DNA from: WHSW01 sp963851045
GTDB taxonomy: Bacteria > Actinomycetota > Thermoleophilia > Solirubrobacterales > 70-9
Reading direction: 5' to 3'
DNA: 64,000 bases
Assembly (NCBI GenBank): GCA_963851045.1
Contig: CAWKNC010000002.1
Coordinates: 1 to 64,000, forward strand
Positions within the stretch are counted from its first letter, which is position 1, and the number at the start of each line of letters is the position of its first letter. The position numbers and the translations under genes were made by a program. Below, in pieces: positions 1 through 12,800 of this stretch. A model generated the notes under the pieces. That model was not told the origin of the DNA and made no database searches. It saw nothing but the letters and a program-made list of their open reading frames with translations.

Positions 1-381
1 ATCCAAAGCAAGACCTCAAAGCTCGTCCTGGCCACCCTCGCAACGGCGGCATGCGCCATGCCGGTCGCGGGGGCCGCGGCCAAGCAGACCACCCACGTCA
101 AGACCAAGGTGAAGATCGCCTATCAGGCGCCGGGCGGCGCGTACTCGCCCGATACCGGCTTCACCGGCAAGGTCAAGGCGAAGAAGAACTGCGACTCGAA
201 GCGCAAGGTCAAGCTCTCCAAGTACGGCAAGACGAAGACGTCCAAGAGCGGCACCTACGCCTTTGGCGTTTCGCAGAGCGGAGCGGCTCCGGGCAAGTAC
301 CGCGTCAAGGTCCTGGCCAAGAAGCTCGCGGGCGGCGACATCGTCTGCGATCCGGTCAAGGCGACGATCAAGGTCAAGTAG
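1..381 (+). CDS. Secreted Lys-rich Ig-like protein, 5' end missing
   Basis: The frame is open from the first base, so the true start lies upstream of the window. The visible N-terminus has a hydrophobic Ala-rich stretch ending in AGAAA, which reads as the end of a signal peptide. The mature part is about 105 residues of lysine-rich, beta-type sequence with two cysteines far apart that could form a disulfide. Small secreted proteins of this style are frequent in Solirubrobacterales; no enzymatic motif is visible. It ends 28 nt before rplK, where nusG/secE are often found. Function unknown; a cell-envelope role is inferred from the signal peptide only. Confidence 0.7.
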   Translation: MQSKTSKLVLATLATAACAMPVAGAAAKQTTHVKTKVKIAYQAPGGAYSPDTGFTGKVKAKKNCDSKRKVKLSKYGKTKTSKSGTYAFGVSQSGAAPGKYRVKVLAKKLAGGDIVCDPVKATIKVK

Positions 382-392
382 CTGCGGGGCTG

Positions 393-398
393 TATCCT
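393..398 (+). promoter_or_regulatory. Possible -10 element of rplK-rplA
   Basis: TATCCT fits the actinobacterial TANNNT -10 pattern and lies 11 nt before the rplK ATG. No good -35 hexamer is visible because the region lies inside the end of the preceding gene. The implied transcript would have only a few leader bases. Confidence 0.35.
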
Positions 399-409
399 CG
401 CCGGTCGCC

Positions 410-844
410 ATGGCGAAGAAGGTCCTCACCCTGATCAAGCTTCAGATCCCCGCCGGCGCCGCTAACCCGGCGCCGCCGGTTGGTCCTGCGCTCGGTCAGC
501 ACGGGGTCAACATCATGGAGTTCTGCAAGGCGTTCAACTCGCGCACGCAGGCCGACACGGGGACGATCATCCCCGTCGAGATCACGGTCTACGAGGACCG
601 CTCGTTCGACTTCATCACGAAGACGCCGCCTGCAGCGGTGCTCATCCGCGAGGCACTCGGGATCCCGAAGGGCTCGGGCGAGCCCAACCGCGAGAAGGTC
701 GGCCGCCTGACCGCAGCGCAGGTCCGCGAGATCGCCGAGCGCAAGATGCCCGACCTCAACGCCAACGACCTCGATGCGGCCTCCAACATCATCGCCGGCA
801 CGGCCCGCTCGATGGGCGTCACGGTCGAGGGGCGCGACGGCTGA
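410..844 (+). CDS. rplK: 50S ribosomal protein L11
   Basis: 144 residues, the usual L11 length. L11 binds the GTPase-associated region of 23S rRNA with L10/L12 and is needed for factor-dependent GTP hydrolysis. The Pro/Gly-rich N-terminal signature (GPALGQHGVNIMEFC) and the C-terminal RNA-binding domain ending NIIAGTARSMGV are intact. The ATG at 410 was chosen over the upstream in-frame start at 263, which would add 49 residues with no L11 similarity. Its stop overlaps the rplA start (TGATG), so the two are translationally coupled. nusG and secE, the usual upstream partners, are not adjacent here. Confidence 0.97.
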   Translation: MAKKVLTLIKLQIPAGAANPAPPVGPALGQHGVNIMEFCKAFNSRTQADTGTIIPVEITVYEDRSFDFITKTPPAAVLIREALGIPKGSGEPNREKVGRLTAAQVREIAERKMPDLNANDLDAASNIIAGTARSMGVTVEGRDG

Positions 845-1626
845 TGGCCCGCAACCGCGGCAAGCGCTATCGCGAGGCGATCGGCGAGATCGATCGCACC
901 AAGGCCTATGCGCCGGCCGAAGCGGTGTCGCTGCTGAAGTCGGCTCCGCACCCGAAGTTTGACCAGACCGTCGAGGTCCACATGCGCCTCGGGGTCAACG
1001 TCCGCCACGCCGAGGAGCAGCTGCGCGGAACGCTCGCGATGCCCAACGGCCTCGGCAAGGACATCACCGTCGCCGTCTTCGCCGAGGGTGACGACGCCCG
1101 CAAGGCCACCGAGGCCGGAGCGGACTTCGTCGGCGCCGCCGACCTCGCCGCCCGCGTCGAGGAGGGCTGGACCGACTTCGACATCGCGATCTCGACCCCC
1201 GCGCTTATGGGTCCGGTCGTCTCCAAGCTCGGCCGCGTCCTCGGCCCGCAGGGCAAGATGCCGAACCCCAAGGTCGGCACCGTCACCGACGACGTCGCCA
1301 AGGCGGTCTCGGAATCGAAGGCCGGCAAGGTCGAGTACCGCACCGACCGCCAGGGCATCGTCCACCTCACTCTCGGCAAGGTCAGCTTCGACGAGAAGGC
1401 ACTGCTGGAGAACTACGCCGCGGTGATCGACGAGATCGTCCGCGCAAAGCCGGCCGCCGCCAAGGGTCGTTACCTGCAGACGGTCACGCTGACGACGTCG
1501 ATGGGCCCGGGCGTCCGCGTCGACCCATCGCGCACCCGCGAGTCCGAGATCCTCGAGGGTCTCGGCAGCGCCACGGGCAACGGCGACTCGGCCGAAACGG
1601 CCGAGCCCGCAGCCGCTACGGCCTAG
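844..1626 (+). CDS. rplA: 50S ribosomal protein L1
   Basis: 260 residues; L1 forms the mobile L1 stalk on 23S rRNA at the E site and in many bacteria represses its own mRNA. Recognisable blocks are the N-terminal RNRGKRYREA segment, the central VSKLGRVLGPQGKMPNPKVGTVT motif region (about 122-144) and the C-terminal TSMGPGVRVDP motif. After the canonical end there is an extra tail of about 30 residues rich in Glu, Ala and Thr, a mild version of the tails seen on other proteins in this window. The ATG overlaps the rplK stop. The next gene is not ribosomal. Confidence 0.97.
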   Translation: MARNRGKRYREAIGEIDRTKAYAPAEAVSLLKSAPHPKFDQTVEVHMRLGVNVRHAEEQLRGTLAMPNGLGKDITVAVFAEGDDARKATEAGADFVGAADLAARVEEGWTDFDIAISTPALMGPVVSKLGRVLGPQGKMPNPKVGTVTDDVAKAVSESKAGKVEYRTDRQGIVHLTLGKVSFDEKALLENYAAVIDEIVRAKPAAAKGRYLQTVTLTTSMGPGVRVDPSRTRESEILEGLGSATGNGDSAETAEPAAATA

Positions 1627-1687
1627 CTCAGTCTGAGCGGCCACATCTTGCGTCCAAGGCGGGGCGTCCTGGTTGCTCCCGGCGTGG

Positions 1688-1715
1688 TTGACACCTCGCG
1701 GCCGCGGTATAGGGT
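1688..1715 (+). promoter_or_regulatory. Promoter of the secreted beta-helix gene
   Basis: TTGACA at 1688-1693 is a perfect -35. It is followed by TATAGGGT at 1708-1715, in which TAGGGT gives a 16-bp spacer. It lies 50 nt before the ATG at 1766, which has its own CGGAGG ribosome site. The gene is therefore probably expressed independently of rplKA. Confidence 0.65.
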
Positions 1716-1765
1716 CGGCCTATTCGGAGGGGGTCCAGTCGCGACAGGGTCGATCGGAGGCATCA

Positions 1766-4690
1766 ATGGAGGTCGGGCCCAAGGGGCGTTTGACAGCGGT
1801 TGCGACTGCGTGTGCCTTCACGCTCGCGTTCACCACGGGGACCGCTTCGGCGGCGACCATCGACGTCACGACGACGAGCGACGAGTTGGATGCCGCACCT
1901 CTTTGCGCTCCACCTAACGAGAACGACTGCTCGCTGCGCGAGGCGATCATCCTCGCGAACGGTGCTCTTGGGGCCGACACCGTGCGGATCCCGGCCGGCA
2001 CCTACCCGATCACGATTCCAAGGGGCGACGGCTCCGCCGATAACGGCGACTTCGACATCACCGACGACCTGACGATCGAGCGCCTGGGGGCCGGGGCGGT
2101 CGTGATCGACGGCGAGGACATGGACAACGTCTTCGAGATCTCTCCGGGAACGACCGACGTGAGCGTCTCGGACGTGACCGTTGTCGACGGCAACCGCAAC
2201 CAGGGCGGCAGCAGTGTGGACTTCCCGGAGCACGGCGGCGGCTTTCGCACGCTCGGACAGCTCACCCTCAACCGCGTCGTGGTCGAGGAGAACTCCGCCG
2301 TCGGCCAGGGTGGCGGCGTCGCGGTGCTCAGCACGGGGAGCCTGACGGCGACCGAGACGACCATTCGGGTTAATTCGGCGGCTACCGGGGGTGGCGTCTT
2401 CCACGGGTCCACCGGCGCGGTCAGCCTCACCCGTTCGGTGGTGAGGGCCAACGTAACGGCGAGCAACGGCCAGGGCGGCGGAATCGCCACGACGGGTGGT
2501 GCGCTGACGGTCGTGGGGAGCGAGATCAGCGAGAACATCGCAGGGACCCACGGGGGTATCACCGCCAGTGGGCCATTCACGCTGCAAAGCTCCACGGTCA
2601 GCGGTAACCGCGCCGAGAGCACGTCGTTCAGTGGGTTCGGGGGGATCAACCTGATGGGATCCGGTGCGAAGATCCTCGAGGACTCGACGATCGCGAACAA
2701 CTTCCGGAATAACACCGGTATCAGCAACGACGTCGCCGGGAACCTCGGCGTGCAGGGGGGCGGCACGCTGACGATCACGATCAGGCGTTCGATTCTGGCG
2801 GACGGGCAGAGCCTGCCGGCAGGCAGCGCACCGAGCTGTGACCTGAGCGGCACCTCGGGGACCGCCACCGTCAACTCCGATCACAGCCTCGACACTGACA
2901 ACACCTGCCTGCTCGACGACCCAACCGACAAGCCGATCGCGTTTGCGGGCCTGGGAGCCCTCGCGGGTAACGGCGGACCGACACGAACGCACGCGCTGAC
3001 CGCGTCGAGCGCGGCCCGCGACGCCGCCGGGGCGGTTTGCCCGGCCACCGACCAGCGTGGCGCCGGGTTCCCGCGACCGCTTGGGGCCGCATGCGACATC
3101 GGCGCCTTCGAGGCGACGGCGAGCGGCGGCGCCCCCGACACCGACGGCGACGGCTTCCCCGACAGCTCGGACAACTGCCCTTCGATCGCGAACTCTCAGG
3201 CCGACAACGACGGCGACGGGGTGGGCGATGCATGCGATCCCGATATCGACGGTGACGGTGTCGCCAACGCCAGCGACAACTGCCCAAGCGCCGCTAACGC
3301 CGACCAGCGTGACACCGATGGCGACGGCGCCGGCGATGCGTGCGATGCAGACGACGACGGGGATGGGATTCCCGACGCCACCGACAACTGCCAGGTCGTC
3401 GCCAATCCCGACCAGGCCGACGTCGACCGCACGGGAATCGGCGACGCCTGCGAGGCCAGCGTCAACGGGGTCGTCAACCTGGAAGGGCGACCGCTGGCCG
3501 GTGCCGTTGTGGTGTTTTGCGAGTCAGGGTTCGGTTGCCGGCAGGCGGCGACTGGCGCGGATGGCCGCTATCGCTTCGCGCTCTCTCGCTTCGTCCAGTC
3601 ATCGCTGACGGCGACTGCCGACTCGGACGACGTGGCGCCGCCGAACCCGGTCAGGTTCGTGCCGTCCGCGACCCAGCCGAACGTCCGAGACCTCGACCTC
3701 CGAAACTTCGTCCCGATGCCGGTGAGCGCGCAGATCGTTCCCCTCGGCCACTTCCTTCCCCCCAACGGGGTGCCGTCCGTTTACTTCTACGGCCCGTTCC
3801 AGCTCGAGTACCGCGCCTGCGAGAACGCGAAGGTGTCATACAAGCTCGTCAGGGGCACGACGGTCGTCAGCTCCGGGCCCATGGATGAAACCGACGAGGA
3901 CAGCACCCTGTTCCGCGCGAAGGTGCCGGCGCCGGAATCCGATGCGATCGGGCTCGCCGAGATCGAGATCCAGGTCGATGGCTGCAGCGGCGGCTTCCCC
4001 CCGACGGTCAAGTTCGACATCTACATCGACCCGAGCGGCAACGTGCGCGACCTCAAGGGCAGGCCGATCTACGGCGCGACGGTCCGCCTCTACCGATCCG
4101 ACCAGCCGACGGGCCCGTTCGACCTCGTCCCCAACGGCAGCCTGATCATGTCCCCGAACAATCGGGTCAACCCGGACCTGACCGATGCCAACGGGCACTT
4201 CGGCTGGGATGTAATCCCGGGCTACTACACCGTGCAGGCCGAGAAGAAGGGCTGCACGGTTCCCGGGTCGCAGAACTCCTACGCCGAGACGAGGGTGATG
4301 GAGATCCCGCCGCCGGTGTTCGACCTGGACATTCGCCTCGACTGTCCCTACGAGCCCAAGCTCGAGCTCGGCCCGCTCCCGCGCGGAAAGCTCGAGACGA
4401 CGAAGAGGGGCCAGGCTCCCTACACGCTGCACAACCTCAGCCCGTTTGCGATCAAGGGCAAGATCGCCTTCAAGGGCTCCAAGCGGGCGGTCAAAAAGGC
4501 CGCTTCCCAGCGCTTCAAGCTCCGCCCCAACGAGAGCCGCACCCTCAAGGTGCAACTGAGCAAGCCGGTCCGCAAGCTGCTCAGCCGCGGCAAGGCCCTC
4601 AAGGTCAAAACGACCGTGGCTGCCCAAGGCGCCGACAAGGACACGCGCTCGGCCAAGGCAAAGGCCAAGAGCAAGTCCAAGCTGAAGTAA
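1766..4690 (+). CDS. Secreted beta-helix protein with TSP3 Ca-binding repeats
   Basis: 974 residues. The ATG at 1766 was chosen because a CGGAGG site sits 5 nt upstream and a clean signal peptide follows (basic start, hydrophobic core, TASA cleavage area near residue 29). Residue ~55 begins CSLREAI, the hallmark opening of parallel beta-helix (choice-of-anchor Q type) proteins, followed by Gly/Asn/Thr-rich helix coils to about 450. Residues ~458-565 hold thrombospondin type 3 repeats (DTDGDG, DNCP, GDACD), which bind Ca2+. Two carboxypeptidase-regulatory-like beta domains follow (~566-650 and ~755-835), then a Lys-rich C-terminus. No catalytic residues are evident. It is likely exported as an adhesin or wall-associated protein. 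It interrupts the usual rplA-rplJ order and has its own promoter. Confidence 0.85.
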   Translation: MEVGPKGRLTAVATACAFTLAFTTGTASAATIDVTTTSDELDAAPLCAPPNENDCSLREAIILANGALGADTVRIPAGTYPITIPRGDGSADNGDFDITDDLTIERLGAGAVVIDGEDMDNVFEISPGTTDVSVSDVTVVDGNRNQGGSSVDFPEHGGGFRTLGQLTLNRVVVEENSAVGQGGGVAVLSTGSLTATETTIRVNSAATGGGVFHGSTGAVSLTRSVVRANVTASNGQGGGIATTGGALTVVGSEISENIAGTHGGITASGPFTLQSSTVSGNRAESTSFSGFGGINLMGSGAKILEDSTIANNFRNNTGISNDVAGNLGVQGGGTLTITIRRSILADGQSLPAGSAPSCDLSGTSGTATVNSDHSLDTDNTCLLDDPTDKPIAFAGLGALAGNGGPTRTHALTASSAARDAAGAVCPATDQRGAGFPRPLGAACDIGAFEATASGGAPDTDGDGFPDSSDNCPSIANSQADNDGDGVGDACDPDIDGDGVANASDNCPSAANADQRDTDGDGAGDACDADDDGDGIPDATDNCQVVANPDQADVDRTGIGDACEASVNGVVNLEGRPLAGAVVVFCESGFGCRQAATGADGRYRFALSRFVQSSLTATADSDDVAPPNPVRFVPSATQPNVRDLDLRNFVPMPVSAQIVPLGHFLPPNGVPSVYFYGPFQLEYRACENAKVSYKLVRGTTVVSSGPMDETDEDSTLFRAKVPAPESDAIGLAEIEIQVDGCSGGFPPTVKFDIYIDPSGNVRDLKGRPIYGATVRLYRSDQPTGPFDLVPNGSLIMSPNNRVNPDLTDANGHFGWDVIPGYYTVQAEKKGCTVPGSQNSYAETRVMEIPPPVFDLDIRLDCPYEPKLELGPLPRGKLETTKRGQAPYTLHNLSPFAIKGKIAFKGSKRAVKKAASQRFKLRPNESRTLKVQLSKPVRKLLSRGKALKVKTTVAAQGADKDTRSAKAKAKSKSKLK

Positions 4691-4765
4691 AAGCCACTCC
4701 CTCTCCGCAGTTCCGCCACAGCCCCGTCGGCGGGGTGGGGCCGCGGCCATCCGCTAACCTCGCCC

Positions 4766-4881
4766 GTCCAGTAACCCGCCAAAGACCGTCGGCGGGGCCG
4801 CCGCAGCAGGTGGCCCGGAAGACCGGCGCAGGTGAGGATCGAGAGCCCAGCTTTTCGAGCCTGCCTGCGCGCAGGCTTTTT
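4766..4881 (+). promoter_or_regulatory. L10-type leader with attenuator before rplJ
   Basis: A TAACCT -10-like element sits at 4755-4760. The following leader contains structured GC-rich blocks with AAGACC repeats (4780s and 4829-4834), resembling the conserved L10 leader bound by the L10-L12 complex. It ends in a terminator hairpin: AGCCTGC at 4858-4864 pairs with GCAGGCT at 4871-4877 around a 6-nt loop, followed by a run of T. Excess L10-L12 would favour the terminator and reduce rplJL(-rpoBC) transcription. The family match is by eye; the covariance model RF00557 would settle it. Confidence 0.6.
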
Positions 4882-4920
4882 CTTTGCCCGAACGGCTGAA
4901 CGCAACGAGACGAGACCAAG

Positions 4921-5675
4921 ATGGATCGCACACAAAAAGAAGCAGCAGTCGCAGAGCTGACCGAGGACCTGAAGGGCGCCGAGGCGATCTTCGCGGTCGA
5001 CTATCGCGGCATCAGCGTCACCGAGGCTTCCGAGCTGCGCGTCAAGCTCGCCGACTCCGACGCGGTCTTCAAGGTCGTCAAGAACCGTCTCGCCAAGCGC
5101 GCCGCCGCCGACGCCGGCAACATCGACGAGCTCGATCAGTTGCTGGTCGGCCCGACCGCGCTGACGCTGATCAAGGGTGATCCGGTCACCGCAGCGAAGA
5201 CGATCGCCGACTTCGCCAAGGAGCACGAGGAGCTCGAGTACAAGGGCGGGATCATGGACGGGGCCGCGCTGGATCCCGAGGGCTTCATGGTGATCGCGCG
5301 ACTGCCCGGCGTCGACATTCTTTACGGACAGCTGGTTGGCCTCGCCGCGAGCCCGCTCACCGGTCTGGTTGCCGGCCTCTCCAACATGATCTCCGGCCTC
5401 GGCCGCCAGCTCGCCCAGATGGCCGAGCAGGGCCTGGTCACCGGCGAGGCGCCCGCGCCCGCTGAGGAGGCACCAGCCGAAGAGGCCGCCGAGGATGAGG
5501 CGCCCGCCGAGGAACCCGCCGCCGAGAGGAGCCCGCACGCCAGCCGGCCGAGGAAAGCAGCGAGGCTGAAGCCGATGCTCCCGCCGAGGAGAACGCCGCA
5601 AGCGAGAGCCCTGAGGAGCCCGCCGAGGCTGAAGAGACTTCGAAAACTGAAGAAAACGAAAGCGAGGACGAGTAA
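4921..5675 (+). CDS. rplJ: 50S ribosomal protein L10, acidic tail with a frameshift
   Basis: L10 anchors L7/L12 dimers to the ribosome. Residues 1-~175 are a normal L10 (VDYRGISVTEASELR, FKVVKNRLAKRA, GPTALTL). A Glu/Ala/Pro tail follows. As written, near 5523-5530 the reading switches from acidic to Arg/Pro-rich sequence and would run out of frame through rplL to 6060. One base position away, the acidic composition continues and ends in TAA at 5673-5675, directly abutting the rplL ATG. One missing G in the GAG/GAG run near 5526 explains this, giving a protein of about 251 residues. A sequencing indel is more likely than programmed shifting, since no slippery heptamer is visible. The tail itself is unusual for L10. 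Confidence 0.85.
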
Positions 5676-6065
5676 ATGGCGACCAAGCTGTCAACAGAAG
5701 ATTGGATCGACGAGCTCAAGAGCATCTCGGTGCTCGAGCTCTCCGAGCGCATCAAGGCGCTCGAGGAGGAGTTCGGCGTCTCGGCGACCGCGGTTGCCGC
5801 GGCGGCCCCTGCCGCAGGCGGCGGTGCCGGCGACGGCGCGGCCGAGGAGGAGTCGAGCACCGTTGACGTCATCCTCACCGGTGGCGGCGAGAAGAAGATC
5901 CAGGTCATCAAGGCGGTCCGCGCCGCGACCGGCCTGGGCCTCAAGGATGCAAAGGCTCTCGTCGACGATGCCCCGAAGCCGGTCAAGGAGGGGATCGACC
6001 GCGAGGAGGCCGAGAAGCTCAAGGCCGAGATCGAGGAAGCCGGCGGAAGCGTCGAGCTAAAGTAA
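5676..6065 (+). CDS. rplL: 50S ribosomal protein L7/L12
   Basis: 129 residues, normal length. The N-terminal dimerisation domain (WIDELKSISVLELSERIKAL) is followed by an Ala/Gly hinge (about 41-60). The C-terminal factor-binding domain contains KIQVIKAVRAATGLGLKDAK, the surface that recruits EF-Tu and EF-G. The start codon directly follows the frame-corrected rplJ stop, consistent with tight coupling of the stalk proteins. A hairpin and a separate rpoB promoter follow. Confidence 0.97.
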   Translation: MATKLSTEDWIDELKSISVLELSERIKALEEEFGVSATAVAAAAPAAGGGAGDGAAEEESSTVDVILTGGGEKKIQVIKAVRAATGLGLKDAKALVDDAPKPVKEGIDREEAEKLKAEIEEAGGSVELK

Positions 6066-6084
6066 TTCCCGTACTTCGCGATTC

Positions 6085-6112
6085 GCCGTCCGCTGCCTCG
6101 CTGGCGGACGGC
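6085..6112 (+). terminator. Hairpin after rplL (weak terminator or processing site)
   Basis: GCCGTCCGC (6085-6093) and GCGGACGGC (6104-6112) form a perfect 9-bp stem with a 10-nt loop. No T tract follows, so it is not a classical intrinsic terminator. It could give partial attenuation or an mRNA 3' end between rplL and rpoB, a known point of expression adjustment in this operon. Confidence 0.5.
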
Positions 6113-6146
6113 GGGTAGTCGCGGAGCGTGCGTGGGGGCGTGCGTT

Positions 6147-6174
6147 TTGCTAAAGGACCCACCTTTGGTATATT
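6147..6174 (+). promoter_or_regulatory. rpoBp: Promoter of rpoB-rpoC
   Basis: TTGCTA (6147-6152) and TATATT (6169-6174) are separated by 16 bp. This is one of the few AT-rich patches in the area, about 90 nt before the rpoB start. It would let RNA polymerase genes be transcribed independently of rplJL. Confidence 0.5.
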
Positions 6175-6264
6175 TGTGCGTCGCGCGTCGTTGAGCCCCT
6201 TTTGCTGCCCGAACCCAGTCGCGCGGGTTCGTCCACACTCGACCATCCGAGGAGTCGTTTCCCG

Positions 6265-9834
<3,570 letters not shown>

Positions 9835-9844
9835 CGGACCCCAC

Positions 9845-12800
9845 ATGGACATCAACAATTTCGACGCAATTGAGATCGGCCTCGCCTCTTCGAAGAAGAT
9901 TCGGAGCTGGAGTCACGGCGAGGTCACGAAGCCGGAGACGATCAACTACCGGACGCTGAAGCCTGAGAAGGACGGCCTTTTCTGCGAGCGGATCTTCGGT
10001 CCGACCAAGGACTGGGAGTGCTACTGCGGTAAGTACAAGCGGGTCCGCTACAAGGGCATCGTCTGCGAGCGCTGCGGCGTCGAGGTGACCCGCTCGAAGG
10101 TTCGCCGCGAGCGCATGGGCCACATCGACCTGGCCGCTCCCGTCAGCCACATCTGGTTCTTCAAGGGCGTTCCCTCGCGGATCGGCTACCTGATCGACAT
10201 GGCTCCGAAGGAGCTCGAGAAGGTCCTGTACTTCGCCGCATCGATCGTCACCTGGATCGACGAGGAGGCGCGGACCAAGGACCTCGGCAAGCTCGAGAAG
10301 GAAGTCAAGAAGGTCACCGACGCTTACTCCGCCGAGAAGGAGCAGCGCGTCCAGCAGCTCAACGAGTCGATCGACCGCCGGATCGCGTGGATCGAGGGCG
10401 AGGGCGACCAGACGAAGTTCGACGACGAGGACATGATCTGGGCCGAGGGCGTCGGGGTCAACCCGAAGAAGCTCGACGCTGCGGAGAAGACCAAGCTGAC
10501 CAAGGAGACGCGCAAGGCGCTCGATTCGGAGATCTCCGACACCGAGGCCTACCTCGACGACGCGATTGAGCGGATGGACGAGGTCTGGCGGATCTTCACG
10601 GAGATGAAGGTCAAGGACGTCATCAACGACGAGGCCGTCTTCCGTGAGCTCAAGGACCGCTTTGGTTCACCGTTCGGCTGGGGTGAGTACTTCCGCGGCG
10701 GCATGGGCGCGGAGTCGATCCGCGACCTGCTCGAGCAGGTCCAGCTCGAGAACGAGACCGAAGAGCTCGAGCAGGTGATCAACACCTCCAAGGGCCAAAA
10801 GCAGGCTCGTGCCGTGAAGCGGCTGAAGGTCGCCTCATCGTTCTTGAACTCGGCCAACAAGCCGGAGTGGATGGTCCTCGACTGCGTGCCGGTGATCCCG
10901 CCGGAGCTGCGCCCGATGGTCCAGCTCGACGGTGGTCGCTTCGCGACGTCGGACCTGAACGATCTCTATCGCCGTGTGATCAACCGAAACAACCGCCTCA
11001 AGCGGCTGCTCGACCTCGGCGCTCCCGAGATCATCGTCAACAACGAGAAGCGCATGCTCCAGGAGGCCGTCGACGCGCTGTTCGACAACGGCCGCCGCGG
11101 CCGTCCCGTCACCGGGCCGGGCAACCGTGCACTGAAGTCGCTCTCGGACATGCTCAAGGGCAAGCAGGGCCGGTTCCGCCAGAACCTGCTCGGTAAGCGC
11201 GTCGACTACTCGGGCCGCTCGGTGATCGTCTCCGGGCCGTCGCTGAAGCTGCACCAGTGCGGGCTGCCGAAGCTGATGGCTTTGGAGCTGTTCAAGCCGT
11301 TCATCATGGCTCGCCTGGTCGAGCGCAAGGCCGTCCAGAACATCAAGGCGGCCAAGAAGATGGTCGACTCGATGATCCCGGAGGTCTGGGACGTGCTCGA
11401 GGAGGTCATCCACGAGCACCCGGTGCTGCTCAACCGCGCACCGACCCTGCACCGTCTCGGCATCCAGGCCTTCGAGCCGCTGCTGGTCGAGGGCAAGGCC
11501 ATCCAGGTTCACCCGCTCGTCTGTCACGCGTTCAACGCTGACTTCGACGGCGACCAGATGGCCGTCCACGTCCCGCTGTCCGCGGAGGCGCAGGCCGAGG
11601 CTCGACTGCTGATGCTGTCGGCGAACAACATCCTCTCGCCGGCCAACGGCACCCCGCTTGCGACGCCGTCGCAGGACATGGTGCTCGGCATCTACTACCT
11701 GACCTACGGCCCGGACGCGGCCGAGCTCGCCGAGCTCGACGAGAAGCTCAAGTCGACGAAGACGAGCCCGAACGGCAACCGCGTGCACATCTACCGCTCG
11801 GCTCAGGAGGCCGAGCTGGCCTACGAGAACGGGATCGTCAAGCTCCACGACAAGGCGGAGTTCCGACGCCCCGGCCACGAGCACTTCCTGACCACGGTCG
11901 GGCGGATCATCTTCAACGACCGGATCGAGCGAGCAATCGCGACGGCTCTGGGCGATGACTGGGATCCCGAGAAGTACGAGTTCGTCAATCGCGCGCTGAA
12001 GAAGCGTGAGATCAACGAGATCGTCTTCACCCTGATAGAGGCCTACGGTGCCCCGGCGATCGCGCAGGCGCTCGACGCCTTCAAGGAGCTCGGGTTCCAC
12101 TACTCGACGCAGGCCGGGATCACGATCTCGAAGAACCACGTCATCTCGCCTCCGAACAAGAAGGAGATCCTCGACGGTTACGAGGAGCAGGTTGTCGTGA
12201 TCGAGGACCAGTACGCCGACGGGTTGCTCTCGGAGGAGGACCGAAAGGAGCAGCTACGGGTGCTCTGGGATCGGGCCACCGACGAGGTAGCCGAGGCAAT
12301 GCAGGACAACCTCGACGAGCTCAACCCGATTTTCATGATGGCCAACTCGGGAGCGCGCGGATCGTTCAAGCAGATCCGCCAGCTCGCCGGTATGCGCGGC
12401 CTCATGGCGAATCCGAAGGGCGAGATCATCGAGCGTCCGATCAAGGCCAACTTCATGGAAGGCCTCTCGGTCCTCGAGTACTTCATCTCGACCCACGGTG
12501 CTCGTAAGGGCCTCGCGGACACCGCCCTGCGCACGGCCGACTCCGGGTATCTCACCCGGCGCCTGGTCGACGTCTCGCAGGACGTGATCATCCGCTCGCC
12601 CGACTGCAAGACCAAGGACTACGTCGAGTCCCCGCTTCGCAACGACGAGGGTGAGCTCAACCAGAACCTGGTCGGTCGCGTGGCGGCGAAGAAGTTCGCC
12701 ACCAAGCGCGGCCGCGAGCTGCTCAAGAAGGGCCAGACGATCGAACTGGTCACCGTCGAGGAGATCGCCGAGGCGTTTGGCGACGAAGAGGTGGCGGTGC

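Noticed and set aside
4921..6060. A 379-residue L10 with a long basic C-terminus overlapping rplL
   Set aside because: Composition flips at ~5526 and the acidic tail continues one frame over to a stop abutting rplL. The basic part is rplL read out of frame.
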